Shown here piece after piece: positions 13,673 to 21,045 of a stretch of 22,713 bases of DNA. Numbering within the stretch: the stretch's first letter is position 1; each line of letters starts with the position of its first letter. A model generated the notes under the pieces. The model was not told where the DNA came from. It did no database searches and saw only the letters and a program-made list of their open reading frames with translations. A program made the position numbers and the translations under genes. The stretch comes from JBAZCI01 sp041671025 (GTDB lineage Bacteria > Patescibacteriota > Patescibacteriia > UBA10025): the NCBI GenBank assembly GCA_041671025.1, contig JBAZCI010000023.1, forward strand, positions 1 through 22,713, in the 5' to 3' direction.

Positions 13673-13701
13673 TTGTGGAGTTATTAAGAGATTGCTATAA
13701 T
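13673..13701 (+). promoter_or_regulatory. tuf promoter P2
   Basis: TTGTGG (13673-13678), 17 bp, TATAAT (13696-13701). Perfect -10 and a weaker -35. Confidence 0.65.
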
Positions 13702-13740
13702 ACGCATTACATTCAGGAGAGTCTCAGCAAGAATCGAGAG

Positions 13741-13769
13741 TTGACAGAGTTCGGTAAACTATATATTAT
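13741..13769 (+). promoter_or_regulatory. tuf promoter P3
   Basis: TTGACA (13741-13746), 17 bp, TATTAT (13764-13769). RNA start near 13776, a leader of about 43 nt. The first nine bases, TTGACAGAG, equal those of the str promoter. Confidence 0.75.
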
Positions 13770-13818
13770 TTACCCTTGCGGTATTTTTATACATTAAAAG
13801 TCATTAATTAGAATCACC

Positions 13819-15003
13819 ATGGCAGAAAAATTCGACCGTTCTAAACCACACGTTAATGTCGGTACCATCGGTCACGTCGACCACGGTAAAACGACACTTA
13901 CTGCAGCTATTTTGAAAACACTGCGAGACTCAGGTTTCAAAGCGCAGGAGAAGTCAGTTGATCAGATTGATAACGCGCCCGAAGAAAAGGAACGCGGTAT
14001 TACTATTGCAACTGCACATGTCGAATATGAATCCGATAAGCGTCATTATGCGCACGTCGACTGTCCTGGTCATGCCGATTATGTGAAAAATATGATTACC
14101 GGCGCCGCTCAGATGGATGGTGCGATTCTTGTAGTTTCTGCTGCAGACGGTCCGATGCCTCAGACTCGCGAGCACATTCTTCTCGCCCGTCAGGTCGGAG
14201 TTCCGTACATTGTTGTTTTCATGAATAAAGTTGACATGGTTGATGATAAAGAGCTTGTCGATCTCGTTGAAGTTGAAATTCGCGATTTGCTCAAAAAGTA
14301 CGAGTTCCCTGGCGACGAAATCCCCATTATCAAAGGATCGGCTCTTAAAGCATTGGAAGGGGATGAGGAATCAAAGAAAGCTATACTCGAACTCGTTAAG
14401 AAATTGGATGAATACATTCCTGAGCCAAAACGCGACACAGACAAGCCGTTTTTGATGCCAATTGAGGACATTTTCTCAATTGAAGGCCGCGGTACCGTAG
14501 TGACCGGCCGCATTGAACGCGGATCTGTTAAAGTCAACGATGAGGTTTCAATTGTCGGTATCAAGGAGACGGCCAAAACTGTCATCACCGGCATTGAAAT
14601 GTTCAACAAAGAACTTGATGAGGGTCGCGCAGGCGATAATGCAGGCCTTTTACTCCGCGGTACCAAGAAAGAAGATGTTGAACGCGGCCAGGTGCTTGCA
14701 AAGACCGGCACTATTACACCTCATACAGAGTTTGAAGCGCAGATCTACGTTTTGACGAAAGAAGAAGGCGGTCGTCATACCCCGTTCTTCAAAGGCTACA
14801 AACCCCAATTCTACATTCGAACTACTGATGTAACGGGTGAAGTCATTCTTCCCGAGAAAACTGAGATGGTTATGCCAGGAGATACGGTAACAGTAACGGT
14901 AAAGCTGATTGTGCCTGTCGCTCTTGAAGAATCGCAACGGTTTGCTATCCGCGAAGGCGGACACACAGTCGGTGCGGGAGCTGTGGTCAAGATCATCAAA
15001 TAG
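13819..15003 (+). CDS. tuf: elongation factor Tu
   Basis: GTPase that brings aminoacyl-tRNA to the ribosomal A site. G1 is GHVDHGKT (18-25), switch I includes KERGITIATAHVEYE, G3 is DCPGH, and G4 is NKVD. Domains II and III follow, with the C-terminal block RFAIREGGHTVGAGAVVKIIK. The length of 394 residues is that of E. coli EF-Tu. Its own set of three promoters in the gap from fusA fits the need for very high EF-Tu output. The ATG context is CACCATGG, without SD and without the T found before most starts. rpsJ follows 63 bp later without a terminator, so tuf transcripts can enter the S10 cluster. Confidence 0.99.
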   Translation: MAEKFDRSKPHVNVGTIGHVDHGKTTLTAAILKTLRDSGFKAQEKSVDQIDNAPEEKERGITIATAHVEYESDKRHYAHVDCPGHADYVKNMITGAAQMDGAILVVSAADGPMPQTREHILLARQVGVPYIVVFMNKVDMVDDKELVDLVEVEIRDLLKKYEFPGDEIPIIKGSALKALEGDEESKKAILELVKKLDEYIPEPKRDTDKPFLMPIEDIFSIEGRGTVVTGRIERGSVKVNDEVSIVGIKETAKTVITGIEMFNKELDEGRAGDNAGLLLRGTKKEDVERGQVLAKTGTITPHTEFEAQIYVLTKEEGGRHTPFFKGYKPQFYIRTTDVTGEVILPEKTEMVMPGDTVTVTVKLIVPVALEESQRFAIREGGHTVGAGAVVKIIK

Positions 15004-15066
15004 CCTTTTCTCGACCCCCCTTCGCACCTTCGCATTTCATTCACCTCTACTTTCGAAAACGATCCC

Positions 15067-15420
15067 ATGGACGAAACTACAACTCCGACGAAAGCTGACG
15101 AAAAGGAAGTCACGGCTTCAAATCGTATACGGATAAAAATCCGCGCGTACGATAATAAAATCATTGATCAGTCAACCAAGACAATCATTGATACCGCGAT
15201 TCGTTCCGGAGCCCAGATCAAGGGTCCTGTCCCGTTGCCTACTGAAAAGACGAAGTATATCGTAAATCGATCGACCTTTGTCCATAAGGATGCGAGAGAA
15301 CAGTATGAAATGCGGATTCACAAGCGACTGATTGATATTATCGATCCAACTCCAAAAACTGTAGACGCACTGATGAACTTGAATCTTCCCGCCGGTGTCG
15401 ACGTGGAGATTAAGATGTAA
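15067..15420 (+). CDS. rpsJ: 30S ribosomal protein S10
   Basis: Small-subunit head protein, also NusE in transcription antitermination. The core begins at about residue 18 (NRIRIKIRAYDNKIIDQS) and runs to the end at residue 117, with GPVPLPTEK and the HKRLIDIIDPTPKTVDALM block as expected. A polar N-terminal extension of about 16 residues (MDETTTPTKADEKEV) is extra compared with the usual 100-105 residues. The gene follows tuf by a C/T-rich 63-bp gap with no promoter or terminator seen. It is separated from rplC by 205 bp of structured sequence, unlike the tight spacing in the rest of the cluster. Confidence 0.98.
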   Translation: MDETTTPTKADEKEVTASNRIRIKIRAYDNKIIDQSTKTIIDTAIRSGAQIKGPVPLPTEKTKYIVNRSTFVHKDAREQYEMRIHKRLIDIIDPTPKTVDALMNLNLPAGVDVEIKM

Positions 15421-15459
15421 GGAAAGTTGAGCATTTAACAAATCAGGTAAATAGGTTCC

Positions 15460-15614
15460 GGGGATGATAATACGCGTTATCCGATCGAGATAATCCCCAG
15501 ATAACAATTTGCCGGTACTACGTCCTTGTTGTATATAAGGACCGGAGTGCAGATGAGCAAGAGCTCGTGTTGTCACCCTTGTCAGTAGTCTGGCTCATAC
15601 GCGTTCCGGTCCTT
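15460..15614 (+). promoter_or_regulatory. structured leader region before rplC
   Basis: The 205-bp gap between rpsJ and rplC holds two structures. Module A (15460-15498) has GGGGAT/ATCCCC outside; TTATC (15477-15481) can pair either with GATAA at 15466-15470 or with GATAA at 15489-15493, so two forms exclude each other. Module B closes AAGGACCGGA (15537-15546) with TCCGGTCCTT (15605-15614), 10 perfect pairs, enclosing ATGAGC/GCTCAT. Module B ends 11 nt before the rplC ATG, close enough to affect initiation. In E. coli the S10-operon leader binds L4; here a comparable structure stands directly before the L3-L4 genes. An L4-type control is inference. Confidence 0.6.
15509..15537 (+). promoter_or_regulatory. 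possible internal promoter for rplC onward
   Basis: TTGCCG (15509-15514), 17 bp, TATATA (15532-15537). RNA would start near 15544, inside the 5' arm of the long rplC hairpin. Confidence 0.45.
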
Positions 15615-15625
15615 TTGATATATCT

Positions 15626-16234
15626 ATGGCAGTACTCATTGGCGAAAAAATGAATATGCAGCAAATGTTCCGTGAAGACGGAACTGTTGTACCTGTGACC
15701 ATCGTTCACGCGGGCCCCTGTACGGTCACTCAGGTAAAGGCTGAAAAAAAAGACGGCACGAATGCCGTGCAGCTTGGGTTTGGCGAAAAAAAGAAGGCGT
15801 CAAAACCGATTCGCGGTCACCTCAAGGACCTTACACTTTTTCGAACCATGCGTGAATTCCCCGTTGATGATCCGACTCAATTTTCTCGCGGTCAGGTGTT
15901 TACTGTTGAAGCGTTCAAAGAAGGCGATAGCATCGCAATTACGGGTGTCTCGAAAGGACGCGGTTTCCAGGGCGTAGTGAAACGTCACGGATTTCACGGC
16001 AGTCCTGCTACGCACGGTCATAAAGACCAGCTTCGTATGCCTGGATCTATCGGTGCAGGCGGCATCCAGCGGGTTATTAAAGGTATGCGTATGGCCGGCC
16101 GAATGGGCGGGGCGCGCACAACCGTACGAAATCTCATCGTTGAAAAAGTTGATACAGAGAAAAACCTTCTGTACATTCGCGGAGCAGTTCCCGGGGCTCG
16201 AAAAGGATTGATCACTATTCGCCATCTTGCGTAA
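15626..16234 (+). CDS. rplC: 50S ribosomal protein L3
   Basis: An early assembly protein near the peptidyl-transferase centre. 202 residues, normal length. It starts MAVLIGEKMNMQQMF; the core carries SRGQVFTVEAFKEGDSI and SKGRGFQGVVKRHGF, and the extended loop reads PGSIGAGGIQRVIKGMRMAGRMGG, whose tip approaches the catalytic centre. It begins the tightly packed part of the S10 cluster, just after the structured leader region. No SD; T precedes ATG. rplD follows with a 4-bp gap. Confidence 0.98.
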   Translation: MAVLIGEKMNMQQMFREDGTVVPVTIVHAGPCTVTQVKAEKKDGTNAVQLGFGEKKKASKPIRGHLKDLTLFRTMREFPVDDPTQFSRGQVFTVEAFKEGDSIAITGVSKGRGFQGVVKRHGFHGSPATHGHKDQLRMPGSIGAGGIQRVIKGMRMAGRMGGARTTVRNLIVEKVDTEKNLLYIRGAVPGARKGLITIRHLA

Positions 16235-16238
16235 TCAT

Positions 16239-16874
16239 ATGCCTAGCGTTGCTGTATATAATAACGAAGGAAGCAAAGTATCTGAGGTAAAGCTCAGAGA
16301 AGATATCTTTGATGTCAAAGTTAATCCGTCGTTGATTCAGCAAGCGGTTGTCACACAACAGGCAAACAGCCGACATCCTTTTGCACATACGAAGACACGC
16401 GGAGAGGTGCGCGGAGGCGGTCGCAAGCCGTGGGCTCAAAAGGGGACTGGTCGTGCCCGTCACGGGTCAATTCGTTCACCCATTTGGAAAGGCGGCGGCG
16501 TTGCATTTGGACCCCGCAAAACACGAAATTACACCAAACAAATTAATGCGAAGGCGAAACGAAAAGCATTGTTCATGGTGTTATCAGAAAAGGTGCGGGA
16601 TAATGAATTCGTTGTCATTGATCAGCTGAAGTTTGAAAAACCCAAGACAAAGGATATTGTCGGGTTGATGAAAAAGTTACCTGTCAAAAAGAACGTCCTG
16701 CTGATTTTGCCCGTAAATCAACCCATGATATACAAGTCTGCACGCAATCTTCCCTCCACGCAGGTGATTTTGGCGGACAGCTTAAATGTTGTGGATGTGC
16801 TTCGTGCTCATACGCTGGTCATGCCGCAATCAGCTGTTGAAGTGATTGAAAAGACCTATCGACGATCAACATAA
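16239..16874 (+). CDS. rplD: 50S ribosomal protein L4
   Basis: An exit-tunnel protein and, in E. coli, the autoregulator of the S10 operon. 211 residues. A TTG codon at 16227 would add four residues but overlaps the end of rplC; ATG at 16239 has the T-ATG context, and MPSVAVYNNEG matches the family start. The tunnel loop is visible as THTKTRGEVRGGGRKPWAQKGTGRAR-type sequence (residues about 47-72), followed by the GGGVAFGP region. The C-terminal globular part ends VEVIEKTYRRST. rplW follows after 4 bp. Confidence 0.97.
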   Translation: MPSVAVYNNEGSKVSEVKLREDIFDVKVNPSLIQQAVVTQQANSRHPFAHTKTRGEVRGGGRKPWAQKGTGRARHGSIRSPIWKGGGVAFGPRKTRNYTKQINAKAKRKALFMVLSEKVRDNEFVVIDQLKFEKPKTKDIVGLMKKLPVKKNVLLILPVNQPMIYKSARNLPSTQVILADSLNVVDVLRAHTLVMPQSAVEVIEKTYRRST

Positions 16875-16878
16875 TTCT

Positions 16879-17346
16879 ATGGGACTTTTAGACCGTTTTA
16901 AGAAAAAATTCGACAGCGTCGGCAAGGATAAACAGCCACGGAATATTGTCGCGGAAGAAAAAAAAGAAAAGAAAGAGTCGACGCCAAAAGATGAGTCGGA
17001 AAAAAAGGAGCAGAAACCTAAAGAGGTAAAAGAAAAAAAGCGAAAACTGAAAGAGAATACGCAGGATGCTTACCGCATTCTTGTTAAAGTCCTTATTACT
17101 GAAAAAGCCTCATTATTGAGCGCCCAAGGACAGTATGCGTTCGCCGTATCTCCTTCAGCAAACAAAGCGCAGGTTGCAGAAGCAATCCGCCATGTATACG
17201 GCGTAACCCCACTGCACGTCAATATCATGAATGTCAGCGGCAGGAAAGTCAGATTTGGTAAGACGATGGGTACGACTAAGGCGTGGAAGAAAGCGATAGT
17301 GACACTCAAGCAGGGAGATAAGATCGATGTGTACGAAGGCGTGTAA
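16879..17346 (+). CDS. rplW: 50S ribosomal protein L23 with a long N-terminal extension
   Basis: An exit-tunnel rim protein, the docking point of trigger factor and SRP. The normal L23 fold starts at about residue 64 (AYRILVKVLITEKAS) and runs to residue 155 (GDKIDVYEGV), with VYGVTPLHVNIMNV in the middle. Before it lies an unusual extension of about 60 residues: MGLLDRFKKKFDSV, which looks like an amphipathic basic helix, then a very Lys/Glu-rich stretch (about 25-60). Ordinary L23 is about 95-100 residues. The start at 16879 is preferred over an upstream TTG (16846), since it has T before ATG, follows rplD by 4 bp and begins the helix. The helix resembles membrane-binding N-termini such as those of some FtsY proteins (inference). 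Confidence 0.95.
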   Translation: MGLLDRFKKKFDSVGKDKQPRNIVAEEKKEKKESTPKDESEKKEQKPKEVKEKKRKLKENTQDAYRILVKVLITEKASLLSAQGQYAFAVSPSANKAQVAEAIRHVYGVTPLHVNIMNVSGRKVRFGKTMGTTKAWKKAIVTLKQGDKIDVYEGV

Positions 17347-17349
17347 CCT

Positions 17350-18186
17350 ATGGCAATACGAATATACAAACCAACGACTCCCGGACGAAGATTTGCTTCA
17401 GTTGTTCACGCGCCGCATCTTGAGAAACCGAAGCGTATTCCAAAGCATCTTCGTGAAATTGCAAAAAATCACGCGGGACGAAATGCTCATGGGCATATCA
17501 CCGTACGGCATCGCGGCGGCCAGCACAAACGTTTCTTACGTAAAGTTGATTTTATTTTTGACCGCTTTGATATGCAGGCAAAGGTAGCGTCGATCGAATA
17601 CGATCCGAACCGCACTGCCCATATTGCCCGTGTCGAGTTTCCTGACGGTCAACAGCGATATATTCTTGCTCCCGAAGGTTTACGTTCAGGGGATACCGTG
17701 GTAGCGTCAAGAACCAAGGCGGAAATTAAAATCGGCAATAGGCTTCCACTTGAAAAGATTCCACTTGGCATCGGTGTGCACAATGTTGAGCTGATTCCGG
17801 GACACGGCGGGGAAATCGTCCGTTCTGCCGGTGCAACAGCAACGATCATGGCTGTAGACGGCGGGCATGCGCAACTGAAGCTTCCCTCAGGAGAAATACG
17901 CAGTCTTCCACGAACTTCAATGGCAACGATCGGGCAGGTTTCCAATGTTGACCACTCCAATGTCAGATACGGCAAAGCGGGGCGCATGCGACACCGTGGA
18001 ATTCGTCCGTCTGTACGGGGTAAAGCGATGAATCCTGTTGATCACCCCCATGGCGGTGGCGAAGGACACAATCCGATCGGCTTGAAGCATCCGAAAACAC
18101 CGTGGGGTAAACCGGCGCTTGGCGTTAAAACCCGTAAGCCGTTCAAATCGTCTAATGCATTTATTGTTTCTCGGAGACCGAAATAA
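17350..18186 (+). CDS. rplB: 50S ribosomal protein L2
   Basis: Core large-subunit protein needed for subunit association and peptidyl-transferase activity. 278 residues, normal length. The N-terminus is MAIRIYKPTTPGRRF; the RNA-binding part includes GRNAHGHITVRHRGGQHKR; near the C-terminus HPHGGGEGH begins at H232, the position matching the functionally important histidine 229 of E. coli. It ends FIVSRRPK. It starts 3 bp after rplW; rpsS follows after 15 bp. Confidence 0.99.
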   Translation: MAIRIYKPTTPGRRFASVVHAPHLEKPKRIPKHLREIAKNHAGRNAHGHITVRHRGGQHKRFLRKVDFIFDRFDMQAKVASIEYDPNRTAHIARVEFPDGQQRYILAPEGLRSGDTVVASRTKAEIKIGNRLPLEKIPLGIGVHNVELIPGHGGEIVRSAGATATIMAVDGGHAQLKLPSGEIRSLPRTSMATIGQVSNVDHSNVRYGKAGRMRHRGIRPSVRGKAMNPVDHPHGGGEGHNPIGLKHPKTPWGKPALGVKTRKPFKSSNAFIVSRRPK

Positions 18187-18201
18187 TTTATTTGATATTA
18201 T

Positions 18202-18537
18202 ATGTCACGAAGTTTAAAAAAAGGCCCCTTTACCGATCCGAAACTCATTGAAAAAGTAAAGCGGGTGAAAGTTGGGGACAAAGTGGTTATCAAGACATGG
18301 TCGCGCGATTCCGTTATTATTCCTGAATTTATCGGATATACGTTCGGCGTTCATAATGGCAAGGTACACCTCCCCGTTGTCGTTGTTGAAAATATGGTTG
18401 GACACCGTCTTGGTGAGTTTGCCCTGACTCGGAAATTTGTCCGACATGGAGGCCGTATGCAGCGCGAAGCCGAAGCTGCAGCAGCTGATGCCGCAAAGAA
18501 AACTACAGAAGCCGCTAAGACGGAAGAAAAGAAATAA
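18202..18537 (+). CDS. rpsS: 30S ribosomal protein S19 with Ala/Lys-rich tail
   Basis: Small-subunit head protein paired with S13. MSRSLKKGPFTDPKLIEKV, WSRDSVIIPEFIGYTFGVHNGK and MVGHRLGEFALTRKFVRHGG define the family. The core ends near residue 90; about 20 extra residues follow (AEAAAADAAKK, then TTEAAKTEEKK), giving 111 in total instead of about 92. The tail is low-complexity and charged. Standard position between rplB and rplV (11 bp gap). Confidence 0.98.
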   Translation: MSRSLKKGPFTDPKLIEKVKRVKVGDKVVIKTWSRDSVIIPEFIGYTFGVHNGKVHLPVVVVENMVGHRLGEFALTRKFVRHGGRMQREAEAAAADAAKKTTEAAKTEEKK

Positions 18538-18548
18538 TCGCCGAGTGT

Positions 18549-19070
18549 ATGAATGTTACCGCTACTCTTTCCTATCTCCGTATGTCGCCTCGCAAGGTGA
18601 CGTTGGTTGCCCAGCTTATTCGCGGGCAGGGGGTAGGAGATGCTCAGACACAGTTGCGCTTTTTTCCAAAACGAGCGGCACAGCCTCTTTTAAAATTATT
18701 GAATTCAGCGGTAGCAAATGCGGAAAATAACTTTAAGCTCGAAAAAGATAATTTATATATCCGATCGGTCATCGTGAATCAGGGACCGGCATTGAAGCGC
18801 TTCCAGCCACGTGCATTTGGGCGGGCTGCGCAGATTATGAAACGGTCATCTCATGTGACGATTACCCTGACGGAGCGGAATGCCACCAAGGTGCCTGCGA
18901 AGAAGTCAAAGAAATCAGGGGCGGATGCGCCGATTGTCGATGCTGCAGAAATGAAGAAATCTAAAGAACATGGTAAAGTTGCTTCGAAACAGGAAACAAA
19001 GAAAGTTGAACCGGTAACCCGGTCAAAACAGGTCGGCGACCGTATTATTCATCGTCGAGGAACATCATAA
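18549..19070 (+). CDS. rplV: 50S ribosomal protein L22 with a long C-terminal tail
   Basis: An exit-tunnel protein contacting all 23S domains. The core covers residues 1-112: YLRMSPRKVTLVAQLIRGQ, LLKLLNSAVANAENNF, the tunnel beta-hairpin RFQPRAFGRAAQIMKRSSHVTI, and LTER. A further 60 residues or so are Lys/Ser/Glu-rich and end in the basic DRIIHRRGTS; total 173 against the usual 110-120. The C-terminus of L22 lies on the solvent side near L23 and L24, so the tail should be outside the tunnel. 11 bp after rpsS and 4 bp before rpsC. Confidence 0.96.
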   Translation: MNVTATLSYLRMSPRKVTLVAQLIRGQGVGDAQTQLRFFPKRAAQPLLKLLNSAVANAENNFKLEKDNLYIRSVIVNQGPALKRFQPRAFGRAAQIMKRSSHVTITLTERNATKVPAKKSKKSGADAPIVDAAEMKKSKEHGKVASKQETKKVEPVTRSKQVGDRIIHRRGTS

Positions 19071-19074
19071 ATTT

Positions 19075-19745
19075 ATGGGACAGAAGGTACATCCAAAAAT
19101 ATTTCGTATCGGTACGACACAAACCTGGAAATCCAAGTGGTTCTCTAAGAAGAATTTTTCACAATATTTGGAGCAAGACGTTACGATACGACGGTATCTG
19201 TTGAAAAAGCTCGCCACAGCCGGAGTTGCCGATATTTCTATCGAACGATCGGGCGCTACACTTCAGATTACTATTCATACCTCAAAACCGGGGGTCGTGA
19301 TTGGCCGCGGCGGAGCGGGTGCTGAGGAATTACGAAAAGAAATTGCAAAGAAATTTTTAAGCAAAAAGCAGGTTTTTAAATTAAATATCGAAGAAATCAG
19401 TCAGCCGTCACTTAATGCTCAAATTGTCTGTCAGAACATGATTGAACAGATCGAAAAACGTCTACCTTTCCGCCGCGTGCTCAAGCAGGCCGTAGATCAG
19501 GTCCAGAAGGCCGGGGCAAAGGAGTCAAGGTAGCCGTCGCCGGACGCTTGGGCGGGGCAGAAATTGCCCGTACAGAAAAACTGACCTGGGGAAGTCTCCC
19601 GCTTCATACATTGCGCGCTGATATTCACTACGGACGCGGGACCGCGCATACCACATACGGTACGATCGGCATAAAAGTATGGATTTATCGCGGTGATATT
19701 TTTCGCAAGAAAGATGCGGTTGAAGAACAGCCCGTAACTACATAA
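19075..19745 (+). CDS. rpsC: 30S ribosomal protein S3, one-base frameshift in this sequence
   Basis: mRNA-entry protein of the small subunit with mRNA helicase function. The N-terminal half, MGQKVHPKIFRIGTT, and the KH domain loop GVVIGRGGAGAEEL are read from 19075, but this frame stops at 19533. The C-terminal domain (GRLGGAEIARTEKLTWGSLP, HYGRGTAHTTYGTIGIKVWIYRGD) continues in the -1 frame to 19745. Adding one G at about 19521 turns Lys-Glu-Ser-Arg-stop into Lys-Gly-Val-Lys-Val-Ala, exactly what S3 should have, and gives about 223 residues. S3 is essential, so a lost G in the assembly is by far the likeliest cause; no known slippery heptamer is present. rplP starts 10 bp after the joined stop. 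Confidence 0.96.
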
Positions 19746-19755
19746 ACATTCCACT

Positions 19756-20163
19756 ATGTTGATGCCTAAAAAAGTTAAATACCGTAAATGGCACCGGGGA
19801 CGAGTGCGGGGGAAGGCTACTCAAAAAGTAGATGTTAATTTTGGCAGTTACGGCTTGAAGGCGCTTGAACAGCGATGGGTAACGTCCCGGCAGATAGAAG
19901 CTGCTCGGCGTGCAATGACTCGTTTTGTTCAGCGCGGTGGCAAAATTTGGATTCGAATATTTCCTGATAAGCCGGTGACCATCAAGGGATCAGAAATCCG
20001 TATGGGCGGTGGTAAGGGTCCAGTGGATCATTATGTAGCCATAGTAAAACCGGGGACTATCCTTTTTGAAATGGACGGCGTCTCACGGGAAACTGCGGAG
20101 CATGCGATGAAGCTCGCTGCATATAAATTGCCGGTGAAGACCCGCTTTGTAGAGAAAAAATAA
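19756..20163 (+). CDS. rplP: 50S ribosomal protein L16
   Basis: Large-subunit protein that organises the A-site region. 135 residues. MLMPKKVKYRKWHRGRV is the usual start; the ATG at 19756 is taken over the one at 19762 because L16 begins M-L-x-P-K and because it has T before it. GSYGLKALEQRWVTSRQIEAARRA and RIFPDKPVTIKGSEIRMGGGKG are typical; in the latter the Arg of the region that E. coli hydroxylates is preserved in context. rpmC follows by 10 bp. Confidence 0.98.
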   Translation: MLMPKKVKYRKWHRGRVRGKATQKVDVNFGSYGLKALEQRWVTSRQIEAARRAMTRFVQRGGKIWIRIFPDKPVTIKGSEIRMGGGKGPVDHYVAIVKPGTILFEMDGVSRETAEHAMKLAAYKLPVKTRFVEKK

Positions 20164-20173
20164 GCATACGTAT

Positions 20174-20389
20174 ATGGCACGAACGTCAAAAGAATTAGGA
20201 GCAAAGTCAATCGCGGAATTGCATGCGCTGCTTGCGGAAACCCGCGAGAAGCTTCGCGATGCACGGTTCCGTGTTGCGGCAAAACAGCTCAAGGATGTCC
20301 GTGAAGTACGCCAGTTGCGCGCGACAGTCGCCCGGATTCTGACGACGCTTAATAAGAAAAAGCCCGTGACAACTGCGTCACGATCATAA
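20174..20389 (+). CDS. rpmC: 50S ribosomal protein L29
   Basis: A small two-helix protein at the exit-tunnel rim next to L23. 71 residues; MARTSKELGAKSIAELHALLAETREKLRD gives the first helix, and LKDVREVRQLRATVARILTTLNKK the second. Normal length. Standard L16-L29-S17 order; 8 bp before rpsQ. T precedes ATG; no SD. Confidence 0.96.
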   Translation: MARTSKELGAKSIAELHALLAETREKLRDARFRVAAKQLKDVREVRQLRATVARILTTLNKKKPVTTASRS

Positions 20390-20397
20390 CCTATCCT

Positions 20398-20655
20398 ATG
20401 TCTACTCCTCTTGTGAAAAAAAATATTCGATCATTCCAGGGTGTTGTTGTGTCTGATGCCGCGGATAAGACCATTACGGTTGCCGTAAAACGAACATTGG
20501 TTCATAAGCGCTACCGGAAGCGGTATGTTCAGTCAACGAAATATCTTGTACATGATCCGAAAAACCAGTACCACATTGGAAATGTAGTCACCATCCAGGC
20601 TTGCCGCCCGATTTCCCGGCACAAGCGATGGATAGTAGTATACCCGTCAGTCTAA
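20398..20655 (+). CDS. rpsQ: 30S ribosomal protein S17
   Basis: Primary 16S rRNA-binding OB-fold protein. 85 residues. The family pattern FQGVVVSDAADKTITVAVKR, then HKRYRKRYVQSTKYLVHDPKNQYHIGNVVTI and CRPISRHKRW, is complete. The N-terminus MSTPLVKKNIRS is short and basic. 9 bp before rplN. Confidence 0.98.
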   Translation: MSTPLVKKNIRSFQGVVVSDAADKTITVAVKRTLVHKRYRKRYVQSTKYLVHDPKNQYHIGNVVTIQACRPISRHKRWIVVYPSV

Positions 20656-20664
20656 TAGATATTT

Positions 20665-21036
20665 ATGATTCTTTTTGGAACTAATTTACGAGTTGCAGAT
20701 AATACCGGAGCCCGCAGGCTCAGGGTCATCAAAGTACTTGGCGGATACAAGCGTCGTTATGCATATATTGGCGATGTGATTACTGCTGCCGTCAAGGAGG
20801 CAACCCCGCATAACGCTGTAAAGAAAAGCGATATTGTTCATGCGGTCATTGTTCGCCAGCGCAAAGAATTTCGGCGCACAGACGGGTCCTATATCCGATT
20901 TGATGAAAATGCAGCGGTGATTATTGATCGCAAATCCAAAGAGCCTAAAGGCACGCGTATTTTTGGACCCATACCTCGTGAACTGCGCAGCCGGGGATAT
21001 ACGAAAATCATTTCACTTGCTCCCGAAGTATTGTAA
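20665..21036 (+). CDS. rplN: 50S ribosomal protein L14
   Basis: Large-subunit beta-barrel protein at the intersubunit bridge with helix 44, and the binding site of the silencing factor RsfS. 123 residues, normal. It begins MILFGTNLRVADNTGARRLRVI (usual L14: I-x-x-x-T-x-L-x-V-A-D-N-T-G-A), with VIVRQRKEFRRTDGSYIRFDENAAVII in the middle and GPIPRELRSRGYTKIISLAPEVL at the end. rplX follows by 9 bp. Confidence 0.99.
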   Translation: MILFGTNLRVADNTGARRLRVIKVLGGYKRRYAYIGDVITAAVKEATPHNAVKKSDIVHAVIVRQRKEFRRTDGSYIRFDENAAVIIDRKSKEPKGTRIFGPIPRELRSRGYTKIISLAPEVL

Positions 21037-21045
21037 TGCACACCT

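Noticed and set aside
14190..14711. Minus-strand ORF of 173 codons inside tuf
   Set aside because: It is complementary to EF-Tu coding sequence and very Ser/Thr-rich, as expected for the antisense of a conserved gene.
15004..15066. Terminator between tuf and rpsJ
   Set aside because: The 63-bp gap is C/T-rich but has no stable hairpin with a T-run, so read-through is expected.
15172..15576. Minus-strand ORF of 134 codons across rpsJ and the rplC leader
   Set aside because: A shadow of rpsJ plus RNA structure; no initiation signals and no sensible composition.
16227..16238. TTG start for rplD, and likewise TTG at 16846 for rplW
   Set aside because: Both overlap the preceding gene and would add residues not seen in the families; ATGs with T before them follow shortly.
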